Notes: a model not told the origin generated them from the sequence alone. A stretch of 64,000 nucleotides of DNA from JAXGXJ01 sp050943595 (GCA_050943595.1 JBMNPM010000002.1:134553-198552); one strand, 5' to 3'. Counted from the stretch's first letter, positions 54,323-63,376 are shown. Made by a program: numbers and translations.

Positions 54323-56050
54323 ATGAACGACACGACAGGGATCACCAACACGGCTAAAAAGCGTCCACGACTACATCTACCGTGGTGGGGCTGGGTCGCC
54401 GTGGGGGTGGCTGTCGTAGTCATAGCTGCAGGCGCATTCGTCGGGGTCGAGTACGCACGCTCCACGAAACTAGGAGATCTATCGCCGGCCGAGAACGAGA
54501 TCGTCGCGTCCGATACAGTCACCATCTCCTGCGCCCTGGCAGGATATGAACCGGGAGAGGGCAAAGTCTCCCTGGCCCTCGACGGCAAAGCGGTTTCTTC
54601 AGACGACCTATCTCTACAATCGGGGCTCGTGTCGACCCGGGCTACCGTAGAAGACGGACCCCACACGGTCACGCTGGACTACACATCCAGCAACCTCTTC
54701 TCCCGTCACATCTCACACACCTGGACCTTCACTGTCGACACCACCGCTCCCAAGCTGACCATCGACTCGCCCTCCGCACCGGCGACATTGGGCAAGAAGA
54801 CCACACACTTTGTGATACGCGCCGACGAAGAGGCGACAATACACCTCACCGTGGATGGAGAGCCGGTCGATCTCACGACCACCAGCGGTACCGTCACTAC
54901 GGCACCTACTACGGCGGCCGCAGCAAAGACCACAACGGCAGCCGCGACGATAGCCACCGTTGCCCAAGGAGACGTGACCATGGCGGAAGGAGAGCACACG
55001 CTGGTGCTCACCGCCACAGACGCAGCCGGTAACCGCACCAGCAAGGAATGGAAGGCTTGGGTTGATTATCAAGCCCCGGTGGTGACTCTCGACTCCGGCC
55101 CCAAAGACGGCGCCACGTGGAAAAAAAGCTCAGCGACCCTGGTGTTCTCCGTCACGGACAACTTCCCCCAGGGGCTAACCGCGACCGCCACCATCGATGG
55201 CAAAGGGGTGGCCGTCACCTCCAAACCGGTGACCGGCAAGCCGGCGACCGGAACGGCAGCCAAGACGGCGGCCACTGGGACAACAACGACCGGAGAGACA
55301 GTGGCCGGAGAGACTGCCCCCCCAAGCGGACGAACCTTCACGGTGAAGACGGGTGCCCTTGCTGAGGGCGATCACCGGGTGGTGTTCATAGCCCAGGATC
55401 GCGGTGGCCACGCCACTACCTGGAAGGGCACCTTCTTGGTCGATTCAACCGACAGCTTCGGCACCAGGACGATGACGTCCGGCGCCACTGGAGCCGATGT
55501 AACACAACTACAAAAACTGCTCACCCGCAAGGGCTTCTACACCGGTAAGGCTACTGGGGTCTACGACAAAGCCACCACAGACGCAGTCGCGGCCTTCAAC
55601 GCCGCCCGTGGACTCTCCGGCGGCGCTGTGGTGGACAAGAACACCCTCAAGCATCTCGTGGGCTCTATCCGCATCGATCTGTCCGCGCGCCAACTCTCTT
55701 TGTATGACGAGGACAAGCTGGTCAAGACCTACTCGGTCGCCGTCGGCATGCCCGCATATCCAACGCCCACCGGCTCCTATGCCATCATCTCGAAGGAACG
55801 CAATCCCACCTGGAACCCACCCAACTCGCCCTGGGCGGCAGGAGCTAAGCCGATCGGACCGGGACCGAACTGCCCCCTGGGCACCCGCTGGATGGGATTA
55901 AACGCCCCTAGCATAGGCATTCACGGAACCAATAACAGCGCCTCAATCGGTACGGCTGCCTCCCACGGGTGCATTCGTATGCATACGGCTGAGGCCGAAG
56001 ACCTGTTCGAACGGATATATATAGGCACACCGGTCACGATCGTGAGCTGA
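54323..56050 (+). CDS. L,D-transpeptidase (YkuD) with Ig-like and peptidoglycan-binding domains
   Basis: 575 residues. A short cytoplasmic head and membrane helix (WGWVAVGVAVVVIAAGAFVG) are followed by three beta-rich Ig-like repeats (about 50-330). A peptidoglycan-binding domain comes next (TQLQKLLTRKGFYTGKATGV), then the YkuD domain with GIHGTNNSASIG and SHGCIRMHTAEAEDLFERIY, carrying the catalytic His, Ser-His-Gly-Cys and Arg. It forms 3-3 cross-links or attaches proteins to peptidoglycan. Two Thr/Ala-rich inserts (around TTAPTTAAAAKTTTAAATIA and GKPATGTAAKTAATGTTTTG) interrupt the Ig-like repeats. It lies eight bases after the carboxypeptidase gene and is likely co-transcribed with it. 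Confidence 0.9.
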   Translation: MNDTTGITNTAKKRPRLHLPWWGWVAVGVAVVVIAAGAFVGVEYARSTKLGDLSPAENEIVASDTVTISCALAGYEPGEGKVSLALDGKAVSSDDLSLQSGLVSTRATVEDGPHTVTLDYTSSNLFSRHISHTWTFTVDTTAPKLTIDSPSAPATLGKKTTHFVIRADEEATIHLTVDGEPVDLTTTSGTVTTAPTTAAAAKTTTAAATIATVAQGDVTMAEGEHTLVLTATDAAGNRTSKEWKAWVDYQAPVVTLDSGPKDGATWKKSSATLVFSVTDNFPQGLTATATIDGKGVAVTSKPVTGKPATGTAAKTAATGTTTTGETVAGETAPPSGRTFTVKTGALAEGDHRVVFIAQDRGGHATTWKGTFLVDSTDSFGTRTMTSGATGADVTQLQKLLTRKGFYTGKATGVYDKATTDAVAAFNAARGLSGGAVVDKNTLKHLVGSIRIDLSARQLSLYDEDKLVKTYSVAVGMPAYPTPTGSYAIISKERNPTWNPPNSPWAAGAKPIGPGPNCPLGTRWMGLNAPSIGIHGTNNSASIGTAASHGCIRMHTAEAEDLFERIYIGTPVTIVS

Positions 56051-56093
56051 CCGACAGCGCCTGGAACGCCTATATCATCCACCGTGCGGCCAT

Positions 56094-57719
56094 CTATGAT
56101 CTCAGATATTCGAGGATACCCTTAGCAATACCCTGGGCGGCCGCTTTCTGATAGGTGGGACTCGCCAGCCTGGCCTCTTCAGCAGCGTTGCTAAGAAAAC
56201 CGACCTCCGTCAGGGCCGCCGTCATGGTCGTGTTGGCCAGGACGGCCAGATTAAGCCAGTGGGTGCGCGCTCCCCTGTCAACTGAGCCGATCGCCTTCAC
56301 CAAGTTGCGTTGAATGGCCGCCGCCAGCGCCTTACCCTCGGAGGAGAAGTTGTCAGGCGTGCCCCAATAGAATGTCTCGGTACCACGAGCAGAAGCGTCT
56401 CCGGAGGCGTTGCTGTGGATACTCACGAACAAGTCCGCCCGCGCAGTGTTGGCCATACCGGTCCGCTCCTGAAGACTGAGATAGGTATCGGTTTTGCGGG
56501 TCAACATGACCCTCAAACCCGCCGCACGCAGATTTTCGGCTACGAGAAGAGAGATGGCCAGATTCACATCCTTCTCCTTAGTGCCGTTGACACCGATGGC
56601 GCCAGGATCGCCCCCTCCATGCCCCGGGTCAATACAAACCAGGGTGGATCCGCCGATGACAGGACTCTGAGCTCGACGAAACACGTCGACGACGATACGG
56701 TGGCCTTTGCCCCCTGCAGGGGCCAGCGTCATCACGCTGAAGCTCCTATACCGAGATAGGTCCAGGCTGACGCGCACCGTCCGTGGGTTGTACGTGAGCT
56801 GACGGGCCTTCACGGTCTTCACCTCGGGGGAGTCGATCGACTGGGAGAACACACCCCCTATGACACCACGCGTGTAGTCGACGGCGAGCGTGCCATCGGC
56901 GGCAACGGCCGCCTTCACCGTCCCCGGTGCGCGAGAGAGGTCAATAACCACCCGCGTCTTGTCGGGATAGCTGCTGGATGAACGGACGCCCTGCAAGACA
57001 GCCGCACTGCTGAGTTCGGCCCGGAAGACCACCAAACTCAACTGAGCCCGAGTTATACTGCGTACCGGATGGAAGCGACCATCGCCAGTGCCTTCAAACA
57101 GCCCTCGAGCCACGGCCAAAACCACATAGCGCCTGGCCCCCGAGGCGATTGCGTGTCGGTCGGAGAAGGCCGCCAGCGCCGTATTGATCTTCGCAGCAGA
57201 GAGGGCTCGTGCTTCGTCATCCCAGCCCATGGCCCGCACCATGATGGTAGCCATCTGCTGTCGAGTCAGCGGAGAGTAGGGTTTGAAGGTACCGTCGGGG
57301 AAGCCGGTCATCCACCCCCGCGCGTATGCGGTTTGCACGTATGTGCGATAGAGAGAGTCGACGTCACTGAACGACGATGCCGTCTTGACCAAAGACACGT
57401 TCTTCCACAACACCAGCACCTTGGCGGCTTGGCCACGAGTGAGCGTGCGCGCAGGAGCAAAACTGCCGTCCTTGAATCCAGAGACGGCACCCACTCCGGC
57501 GAGGAATCCGATGGCATCGTGCGCAGGCGACGACGACGGTACATCGACGAAAGTCGAAGCCTGAGCCGTATCCATCCCAGGAGTCGATAGGGAGAGGACC
57601 ACCATTACCATAAACACGAGTATGATTGCCGGCAGGAGAAGCGCGGCCGGAAGCCGCCGCGATCGTGTCCTCACCACCTCTCGAGTCTGGATGTCAGACA
57701 ACTGATCCGCGATCATCAC
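56094..57719 (-). CDS. SLH-anchored N-acetylmuramoyl-L-alanine amidase
   Basis: 541 residues. Signal/anchor helix (LLLPAIILVFMVMVVLSLST) then three SLH repeats (FKDGSFAPARTLTRGQAAKV; FPDGTFKPYSPLTRQQMATI; GDGRFHPVRSITRAQLSLVV). An AMIN-like beta domain (about 240-350, DKTRVVIDLSRAPGTVKAAV) follows. The C-terminal Amidase_3 domain has zinc ligands in CIDPGHGGGDPGAIG, the following Glu (KEKDVNLAIS) and FVSIHSNASGDA, and the catalytic Glu in ALTEVGFLSNAAE. It cleaves the amide bond between MurNAc and the stem peptide. The start may be either of two adjacent methionines. Convergent with the L,D-transpeptidase gene. Confidence 0.93.
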   Translation of the reverse strand: MMIADQLSDIQTREVVRTRSRRLPAALLLPAIILVFMVMVVLSLSTPGMDTAQASTFVDVPSSSPAHDAIGFLAGVGAVSGFKDGSFAPARTLTRGQAAKVLVLWKNVSLVKTASSFSDVDSLYRTYVQTAYARGWMTGFPDGTFKPYSPLTRQQMATIMVRAMGWDDEARALSAAKINTALAAFSDRHAIASGARRYVVLAVARGLFEGTGDGRFHPVRSITRAQLSLVVFRAELSSAAVLQGVRSSSSYPDKTRVVIDLSRAPGTVKAAVAADGTLAVDYTRGVIGGVFSQSIDSPEVKTVKARQLTYNPRTVRVSLDLSRYRSFSVMTLAPAGGKGHRIVVDVFRRAQSPVIGGSTLVCIDPGHGGGDPGAIGVNGTKEKDVNLAISLLVAENLRAAGLRVMLTRKTDTYLSLQERTGMANTARADLFVSIHSNASGDASARGTETFYWGTPDNFSSEGKALAAAIQRNLVKAIGSVDRGARTHWLNLAVLANTTMTAALTEVGFLSNAAEEARLASPTYQKAAAQGIAKGILEYLRS

Positions 57720-58167
57720 CCGCCCTTCCGTAAGTCGGCATCACCCTGCGGGTGACGTTGTCCGCCACCCTTGGTCGTACTGGTTCATTCCGTACTGGTT
57801 CATTCAACACCATCATCAACACACTTCTAGATAATTCCAACAAGCCCTCCCAATTCGCCTGCAGATCCTTGTCTGCAGATTCAGTCGGCAGGCAGGAATT
57901 CATCGCCTCAGCTCATGAGCATTCCGTATGTTTCTGTGGTGTGCCTGCCGTGATGTATCGCAAGACCTCAGGGGTCAGGTCTCGGTATTCACTCTTGTGC
58001 CAGTAGACCGTCCCCGGAACACCGTCGGGGTTGACTTCCGGCAGGCAGCGTGGTTTTATGTCCCCTTCTTGGGCTCGACCAGCGCTGTCGAGCAAACCGG
58101 CGTCGTCGCTCTGGCCTCTGATCTCTGATGGATGGGCGAGACGCAGGAGAGGAGAGTCTTACTTATC
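57720..58167. other. Divergent intergenic region, amidase / NlpC gene
   Basis: About 450 bases. CGTACTGGTTCATTC is repeated exactly at 57776-57790 and 57791-57805, just upstream of the amidase start. On the minus strand a 60-codon frame (58095-57913) includes EVNPDGVPGTVYWHKSEYRD and LTPEVLRYITAGTP. It reads like a protein fragment, but it starts only with TTG, lacks a ribosome site, and I do not recognise it. No clear promoter was found. Confidence 0.4.
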
Positions 58168-59475
58168 ATGACCTACCGTGCGCGAAACGATGTACTCACC
58201 AGGGCGATCGCCTTCCTTCTCATTGCCTCCGTTTTCATACTGTCCGGCTTTACCGTCGCTCAAGCCGATCCGGCGGCCATAAGCCAGGCGCAACGTGAGG
58301 CACAGGAGCTTAGAAACCTCATAGATAAGCTTGATGCCAAATTGAGCGCCGCAGACGAGAAATACAACTACGCCGCTCAGCAACTCAAAGAGACCCGGGC
58401 AGCACAGACTAAAACGAAGGCTGAGCTGGCCAAGACTGAGAACGATCTCGCCGATGCGCGCGACCAACTCATGACCCGTCTGGTCGAGATTTACAAGGGC
58501 GGCCAAGTGAGTATGCTTGAAGTCCTGCTGGATGCCAATACCTACTCCGATTTTGTCAACCGGCTGGATCAGCTGGGCCGGATCAGTGAGCAGGACAGCC
58601 GCCTGGTCGCCCGGGTGGGAGACTACCTCACTCAGGTGAAAGACCAGCAGGCTCGGCTGGCCGAGCAGGCTCGGGATGAAAAGATCAAGGTCGCCCAGCT
58701 GGAGGACGCCAAGCAAAACGTCGCCGCGCAACTCGATGCCCAGGAGAAGGCCCTACAGGGCAAGCAGGCACAGATAGCCCAGCTGGAAAGAGAAGAGGAG
58801 GCGAGGCAGGCCAGGCTCGCAGCAGCCGCCAGAGCAGCAGCCGCCAGGGCGGCGGCGGAAGCCGCTCAGGAGCAAGAGCGCGCAACAGTGAGAGTGGCCA
58901 CCGCCACACAGAGCGACTCCAACGCAGGCGCTGACAACAACTCCCCGGCCCGCTCCGAGTCGACCGGCTCCACTCAAACGAGTAGATCGACGAACACTAC
59001 GGTCGCCTCGCCGCACAACTCCGGCAACAGCGGCTCCCAGAGTACCTCGAACACCAGCTCGCGTAGCAGTTCGCGGAATGAAGGGGCGAGCACCGGCAGC
59101 TCCTCCTCTAACACCGGCAGCAGTGCGTCCGGAGCGAGGGCCAAAGTCGTCAGCCTCGCCATGAACTACTTGGGCGTACCCTATGTGTGGGGCAGCTCCA
59201 ACCCCAAGGGCTTTGACTGCTCAGGCCTGGTCATGTATGTGTACGCGAAAGTGGGAGTCAACCTGCCCCATTCCAGCGCCATGCAATACAACTGCGGGAG
59301 ACACATCTCCAAGAGCGAACTGCGCCCTGGGGACTTGGTCTTCTTCTACAATCCGATCCATCATGTAGGCATCTACATTGGTGGCGGACAGATGATCAAT
59401 GCACGCACCGGCGGCGTCCGCATCGATAGTGCCTTCTGGAGCAGCTACGCTGGAGCATGCCGCGTGCTCAACTGA
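58168..59475 (+). CDS. Coiled-coil NlpC/P60 peptidoglycan hydrolase, PcsB/RipA type
   Basis: 435 residues from ATG 58168, which has GGAGAGGAGAG some ten bases upstream; ATG 58132 is an alternative. A signal peptide (AFLLIASVFILSGFTVAQA) precedes a long coiled coil (about residues 38-235, e.g. LRNLIDKLDAKLSAADEKYN), an Ala/Arg-rich stretch, and a linker of about 80 residues rich in Ser, Thr, Asn and Gly. The NlpC/P60 domain has GFDCSGLVMYVYAKVGVNLP and HHVGIYIGGGQMINARTGG. This is the layout of division-linked endopeptidases whose coiled coil is opened by FtsEX-like partners; none are nearby. The stop codon is inside a 9-bp tandem duplication. Confidence 0.9.
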   Translation: MTYRARNDVLTRAIAFLLIASVFILSGFTVAQADPAAISQAQREAQELRNLIDKLDAKLSAADEKYNYAAQQLKETRAAQTKTKAELAKTENDLADARDQLMTRLVEIYKGGQVSMLEVLLDANTYSDFVNRLDQLGRISEQDSRLVARVGDYLTQVKDQQARLAEQARDEKIKVAQLEDAKQNVAAQLDAQEKALQGKQAQIAQLEREEEARQARLAAAARAAAARAAAEAAQEQERATVRVATATQSDSNAGADNNSPARSESTGSTQTSRSTNTTVASPHNSGNSGSQSTSNTSSRSSSRNEGASTGSSSSNTGSSASGARAKVVSLAMNYLGVPYVWGSSNPKGFDCSGLVMYVYAKVGVNLPHSSAMQYNCGRHISKSELRPGDLVFFYNPIHHVGIYIGGGQMINARTGGVRIDSAFWSSYAGACRVLN

Positions 59476-59487
59476 ACGAACTGAACG
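59470..59487. repeat. 9-bp tandem duplication containing a stop codon
   Basis: AACTGAACG occurs at 59470-59478 and 59479-59487. The first copy supplies the last codon and TGA stop of the NlpC/P60 gene, as with the duplicated stop region of the ABC permease at 44591-44620. Confidence 0.8.
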
Positions 59488-59657
59488 GCAAGCACATTGT
59501 CGAGGTCGATTCCGGCCACTGAGCTCCTGCCCGAGCCGCCTCCATGTGCTCCGCGTGGGCCGCAAACTACACCGTCGGCCACTGAGACCAGGATAATGCA
59601 TGGCACAACCGGTTTTGGGTATTATAGAAAGACAACCGACTACGCACAGAGGTCAAA

Positions 59658-59897
59658 ATGAGATTCATGCACGCAGCCGACATGGACAGGCCGAAACTCA
59701 TGACCCTCGAGGCGGGAACATACCACTGGTGTCAGTGTGGACAGACCCGCAAACCGCCATTCTGTGATGGCTCCCATGTGGGCTCGAGCATGGCTCCGTT
59801 GAAATTCGAAGCAGACGGCCGGACGACCATGGCCATCTGTACGTGTGGACTCAGCAAAAACCCACCGTACTGCGACGGTTCGCACCACAATTACTGA
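59658..59897 (+). CDS. CDGSH iron-sulfur domain protein with two motifs
   Basis: 79 residues. Two CDGSH motifs are seen: WCQCGQTRKPPFCDGSH and ICTCGLSKNPPYCDGSHHNY. Each gives the CxC...C...H ligand set of a [2Fe-2S] cluster, as in the bacterial double-CDGSH (glutamate synthase-associated or mitoNEET-like) group. It is a small soluble redox or cluster-carrier protein. AGAGGT lies five bases before the ATG. The gene stands alone; a weak hairpin (GGCGGAGAG at 59898-59906 with CTCTCCGCC at 59935-59943) follows the stop. Confidence 0.93.
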   Translation: MRFMHAADMDRPKLMTLEAGTYHWCQCGQTRKPPFCDGSHVGSSMAPLKFEADGRTTMAICTCGLSKNPPYCDGSHHNY

Positions 59898-60205
59898 GGC
59901 GGAGAGACCGTTTACGCACGCGACCTCTCCGCCTTCACAGGCGCCGCCTACGGGGAATGGGGTGATTCATGAGCCGTCACCAAGGGTCGGGAGACGGCCC
60001 CCGACCGCATAGTCGCTGAGGTCTCCACTGAGAGCCGTCCTGCCCCTTTTTTCGTCTTCCCTCCCAAGACCGATGTATAGGTCGGCAGGACCCCGCCAAA
60101 TGGGCGTCTACCCGGCCGTCCAAGCCATCGAACCGGACCAAACTCGTTCAGGACATTCAGTCGGCCGCGCAGCGGGAGACCAACTACTGATCATTTATGC
60201 CATAG

Positions 60206-60232
60206 TGATTGCCCTGATTGCCCTGATTGCCC
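60206..60232. repeat. Three exact copies of a 9-bp unit
   Basis: TGATTGCCC is repeated at 60206-60214, 60215-60223 and 60224-60232, immediately before a strong hairpin. Confidence 0.85.
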
Positions 60233-60236
60233 TTCT

Positions 60237-60273
60237 CCTGCCCGACGCCCCGCACCGCGGGGCGTCGGGCAGG
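60237..60273. terminator. 16-bp GC-rich hairpin
   Basis: CCTGCCCGACGCCCCG (60237-60252) pairs perfectly with CGGGGCGTCGGGCAGG (60258-60273) around five bases. There is no T-run on either side. It may stop transcription entering glgP from the left or mark the end of a small unrecognised transcript. Confidence 0.5.
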
Positions 60274-60454
60274 AACATGATACATAGCGCTACTTTGAGT
60301 ATCCTGTAGCCGGCAGCATCAATTGAGGTAGTACCAACAATGCAAACGTCGGACCTTCAGCGATTGCTGAGAGATGAGTCGGCCCCAGACCGGCCGGTCG
60401 CATGACAAGTGTCCTTCTAAACCTTCCAAACGACAGATATCGAGGTTTTCTCTT

Positions 60455-62914
60455 ATGAATATAAACCGCCTGGATAACACCGCGTCCGCTTTGAAAGCAT
60501 CAATCGAACACCACCTTCGCTGCTCACTGTGCAAGGAATCTCCCACCGAGAACCATCGAGACCTCTTCTTGGCGACCGCCCTCTCAGTGCGGGATAGGAT
60601 GACCGCGAAGATCCTAGACACCGAGTGCAGGCATCGCGAGACCCATGCGAAGCGGGTCTACTACCTGTCCATGGAGTTTCTCATCGGCAGACTGCTGGGC
60701 AACAACCTCTACAACCTCGGCATATTCGACATCGCCCAGACACTCATAAAAGACTTCGGTGTCGATATCAACGAGGTGCGCGAGCAGGAAGGCGACCCGG
60801 GACTGGGGAACGGGGGCCTGGGACGGCTGGCGGCCTGCTTCCTCGACTCCATGGCCACTCTTGCCATCGCCGGCTACGGCTACGGGATCCATTACGAGTA
60901 CGGCCTCTTCAGGCAGGAGCTGGACAACGGCTACCAGAGGGAGAGGCCCGACAATTGGCTGGCGGAGCTCAACCCCTGGGAGATCAAACGCCCCGATGAG
61001 AAGTGCATCGTGCCCCTCTACGGGCGCATCGAACACTTCCAGGACCGTGCAGGTGAGTACAATCCCATGTGGCTCGATTGGCACGTGATCATGGGCGTTC
61101 CGTTCGATATCCCCGTTGTGGGCTACGGGTGCAAAACCGTCAATTGGCTACGTCTGTACAGTGCAGCTTCGTCTACGGATTTCGATATCCGCATCTTCAA
61201 CGAGGGAGACTACTTCCGGGCGGTCGAGCAGAAGGTCGCTTCCGAGACCATCACCAAAATGCTCTATCCGCCGGACAGTCATTCCTCGGGCAAGGAACTC
61301 CGCCTAATCCAGGAGTACTTCTTGGTAGCCTGTTCGCTACGGGACATTATCCGTCGTTACCTGCAGGACCACCAGGATTTCGACCAATTCCCGGATGCGG
61401 TGGCCATCCAGATGAACGACACCCACCCTTCCCTGGCGGTGGCAGAGCTCATGAGACAACTCGTGGACGAATACGCCCTGCCCTGGGACTACGCGTGGGA
61501 GACGACCCAGAAGACGCTCGCCTACACGAATCACACCATCCTCTCCGAGGCCCTTGAGAAGTGGCCCGTAGACCTGCTGGAGTTGGTCATTCCCCGCCAT
61601 CTTCAGATCATCTACGAAATCAACCGCCGCTTCCTCGACCGCGTCATTGAACTCCACCCCGGCAATATCGATCTCCTGCGAAAACTCTCCCTCGTCGAGG
61701 AAGGCGAGACCAAGCAGATCCGCATGGCTCATCTGGCCATAGTCGGCTCTCACCGCGTTAACGGGGTCTCCGCCCTTCATACCGAGATACTGAAGAACAA
61801 CAACTTCGCAGATTTCCACGCCTTATGGCCGGACCGCTTTGTGAACGTCACCAATGGAGTCACTCAAAGACGTTGGCTGCTCAAGGCCAATCCGGAGCTG
61901 GCACAATTGGTATCAGAGACCATAGGGGATTCGTGGATTCTCGATCTAGCCGAGCTCAAGCGGCTGGAACCCTACGCAGACGACCACGGCTTTCAGGAGC
62001 GCTTCCGTCGCATCAAACGGGCCAATAAGGCCCTCCTGAGCGATATCATCCTACAAACCGCCTGGGTCGGCGTTGACCCCGATTCGATCTTCGACATCCA
62101 CGTGAAGCGAATCCACGAGTACAAACGCCAGCTGCTGAAGGTGATGCACATCATCCACGAGTACCTGCAGATCGTGCACGAAGGGAAGCAGCCCACCGCC
62201 CCTAAGACGTTCATCTTCGCCGGCAAGGCTGCACCCGGCTACTGGGTAGCGAAGCAGATAATCAAACTCATCAACAATGTGGGACAGGTCGTCAATTCCG
62301 ACCCCAGAGTCGGCGATGCCCTCAAGGTCGTCTTCCTCCCCGATTACCGGGTATCCCTGGCCGAGAAGATCATCCCGGCAGCAAATCTGAGCGAGCAGAT
62401 CTCTACCGCCGGCATGGAAGCCTCAGGCACAGGCAACATGAAGTTCATGTTGAACGGCGCACTGACGGTGGGGACGCTCGACGGCGCCAACGTGGAAATA
62501 CTCGAAGAGGTTGGTGAGAAAAATATCTTCATCTTTGGTCTTAAGGCCGAAGAGGTGGAACAGATGCAACGGGCGAACACCTACCGACCAACCGAGTACT
62601 ACGCGAACTACCCCGAGATCCGCTCGGTCATCGACACTTTCCGAGACGATGTCTTCTGTCCCAACGAGCCGGGGATCTTCCGATGGATCTACGACAGGAT
62701 AATGCACGACGAGGACTACTACCTCCATCTGCCCGACCTTCTGCCCTACATTCGTACCCACGAGATCATCGATCGGGAATATGCAGCAACGAGTGCGTGG
62801 ACTCAGAAGGCCGTCCTCAACGTAGCCCGGTCGGGGAAATTCTCGAGCGACAGATCCATATCCGACTACATCGACCTGATATGGCACGTCGGAGCCCCAA
62901 CATGTAAACGATGA
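60455..62914 (+). CDS. glgP: Glycogen/starch phosphorylase
   Basis: 819 residues from ATG 60455 (GAGG about ten bases upstream). It removes glucose from alpha-1,4-glucan ends as glucose-1-phosphate. YYLSMEFLIGRLLGNNLYNL and EQEGDPGLGNGGLGRLAACF are N-terminal signatures, NVTNGVTQRRWLL lies mid-chain, and the PLP lysine is in EASGTGNMKFMLNGALTVGT followed by LDGANVEI. The length and order match GT35 phosphorylases of the GlgP/MalP group. An in-frame start at 60374 would add 27 unconserved residues. Its end meets the convergent partner-switch genes with only nine bases between the stops and no terminator. Confidence 0.96.
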   Translation: MNINRLDNTASALKASIEHHLRCSLCKESPTENHRDLFLATALSVRDRMTAKILDTECRHRETHAKRVYYLSMEFLIGRLLGNNLYNLGIFDIAQTLIKDFGVDINEVREQEGDPGLGNGGLGRLAACFLDSMATLAIAGYGYGIHYEYGLFRQELDNGYQRERPDNWLAELNPWEIKRPDEKCIVPLYGRIEHFQDRAGEYNPMWLDWHVIMGVPFDIPVVGYGCKTVNWLRLYSAASSTDFDIRIFNEGDYFRAVEQKVASETITKMLYPPDSHSSGKELRLIQEYFLVACSLRDIIRRYLQDHQDFDQFPDAVAIQMNDTHPSLAVAELMRQLVDEYALPWDYAWETTQKTLAYTNHTILSEALEKWPVDLLELVIPRHLQIIYEINRRFLDRVIELHPGNIDLLRKLSLVEEGETKQIRMAHLAIVGSHRVNGVSALHTEILKNNNFADFHALWPDRFVNVTNGVTQRRWLLKANPELAQLVSETIGDSWILDLAELKRLEPYADDHGFQERFRRIKRANKALLSDIILQTAWVGVDPDSIFDIHVKRIHEYKRQLLKVMHIIHEYLQIVHEGKQPTAPKTFIFAGKAAPGYWVAKQIIKLINNVGQVVNSDPRVGDALKVVFLPDYRVSLAEKIIPAANLSEQISTAGMEASGTGNMKFMLNGALTVGTLDGANVEILEEVGEKNIFIFGLKAEEVEQMQRANTYRPTEYYANYPEIRSVIDTFRDDVFCPNEPGIFRWIYDRIMHDEDYYLHLPDLLPYIRTHEIIDREYAATSAWTQKAVLNVARSGKFSSDRSISDYIDLIWHVGAPTCKR

Positions 62915-62923
62915 GGAACTCCA

Positions 62924-63364
62924 TCACACAACACGCCGTGTTGCCAGATGCTTGGTCATCCTCAGGATATTGACGTGGTTGTTGGTCTCGTAGGACACCT
63001 CATCCATGAGAGAACTCATGATCGAGAAGCCCATCCCCGATACAGGCAACGTCTCGTGCCTTTGGGGATCGAAGTCCAGCGGACGAACCTTCGCCAGATC
63101 CAGCGCCCTCCCCCTATCACACACTTCAAGGACGATGTAGTCGGGAAAAAGGAAGATCCGTAGTTCCACCAGATTGCCCGCGACCAGCGAGTAGGCATGT
63201 TTCACGGCGTTGGTGACTGCCTCCACGGCGCACAACTCCAGATGAAAGCCGGTCTTGTCGTCTATGGACATGGTACTGGCGATCCCACGTACAGCACCCC
63301 CGATGAGGGGGATGTTATCGAGCCTGCTGTCGATAATAAACTTGATGGACCTGGTAGGTTCCAT
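62924..63364 (-). CDS. RsbW-like anti-sigma factor / serine kinase (HATPase)
   Basis: 146 residues of the GHKL ATPase fold. The N box is HLELCAVEAVTNAVKHAYSL, with Glu and Asn for magnesium. G1 is VLEVCDRGRALDLAKVRPLD and G2 is ETLPVSGMGFSIMSSLMDEV. Such proteins sequester a sigma factor or other partner and phosphorylate the STAS antagonist encoded 12 bases upstream. No sigma factor gene is adjacent within the window. It lies downstream of the STAS and phosphatase genes, in the order phosphatase-antagonist-kinase. Confidence 0.9.
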   Translation of the reverse strand: MEPTRSIKFIIDSRLDNIPLIGGAVRGIASTMSIDDKTGFHLELCAVEAVTNAVKHAYSLVAGNLVELRIFLFPDYIVLEVCDRGRALDLAKVRPLDFDPQRHETLPVSGMGFSIMSSLMDEVSYETNNHVNILRMTKHLATRRVV

Positions 63365-63376
63365 GTGGCCTCACAG

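Larger units (their letters stand above)
59898..60454. other. Long intergenic region before glycogen phosphorylase
   Basis: About 560 bases. It contains the weak hairpin after the CDGSH gene, three exact copies of TGATTGCCC (60206-60232), and the strong hairpin at 60237-60273. A 78-codon plus-strand frame (60073-60309) would encode a hydrophobic segment with the repeat ALIALIALL, made by the triple repeat. It runs through the hairpin and has no ribosome site, so I do not call it a gene. No promoter for glgP was recognised. Confidence 0.5.

Noticed and set aside
44669..58167. c-di-AMP (ydaO-type) or c-di-GMP riboswitches upstream of the cell-wall genes
   Set aside because: DisA is encoded in this window and such riboswitches are known before NlpC genes, but I could not find the conserved aptamer sequence in the spacers at 45803-46152, 52496-52893 or 57720-58167.
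60073..60309. 78-codon frame with a hydrophobic ALIALIALL segment
   Set aside because: No ribosome site; the hydrophobic repeat is produced by a 9-bp triple repeat, and the frame runs through a 16-bp hairpin.
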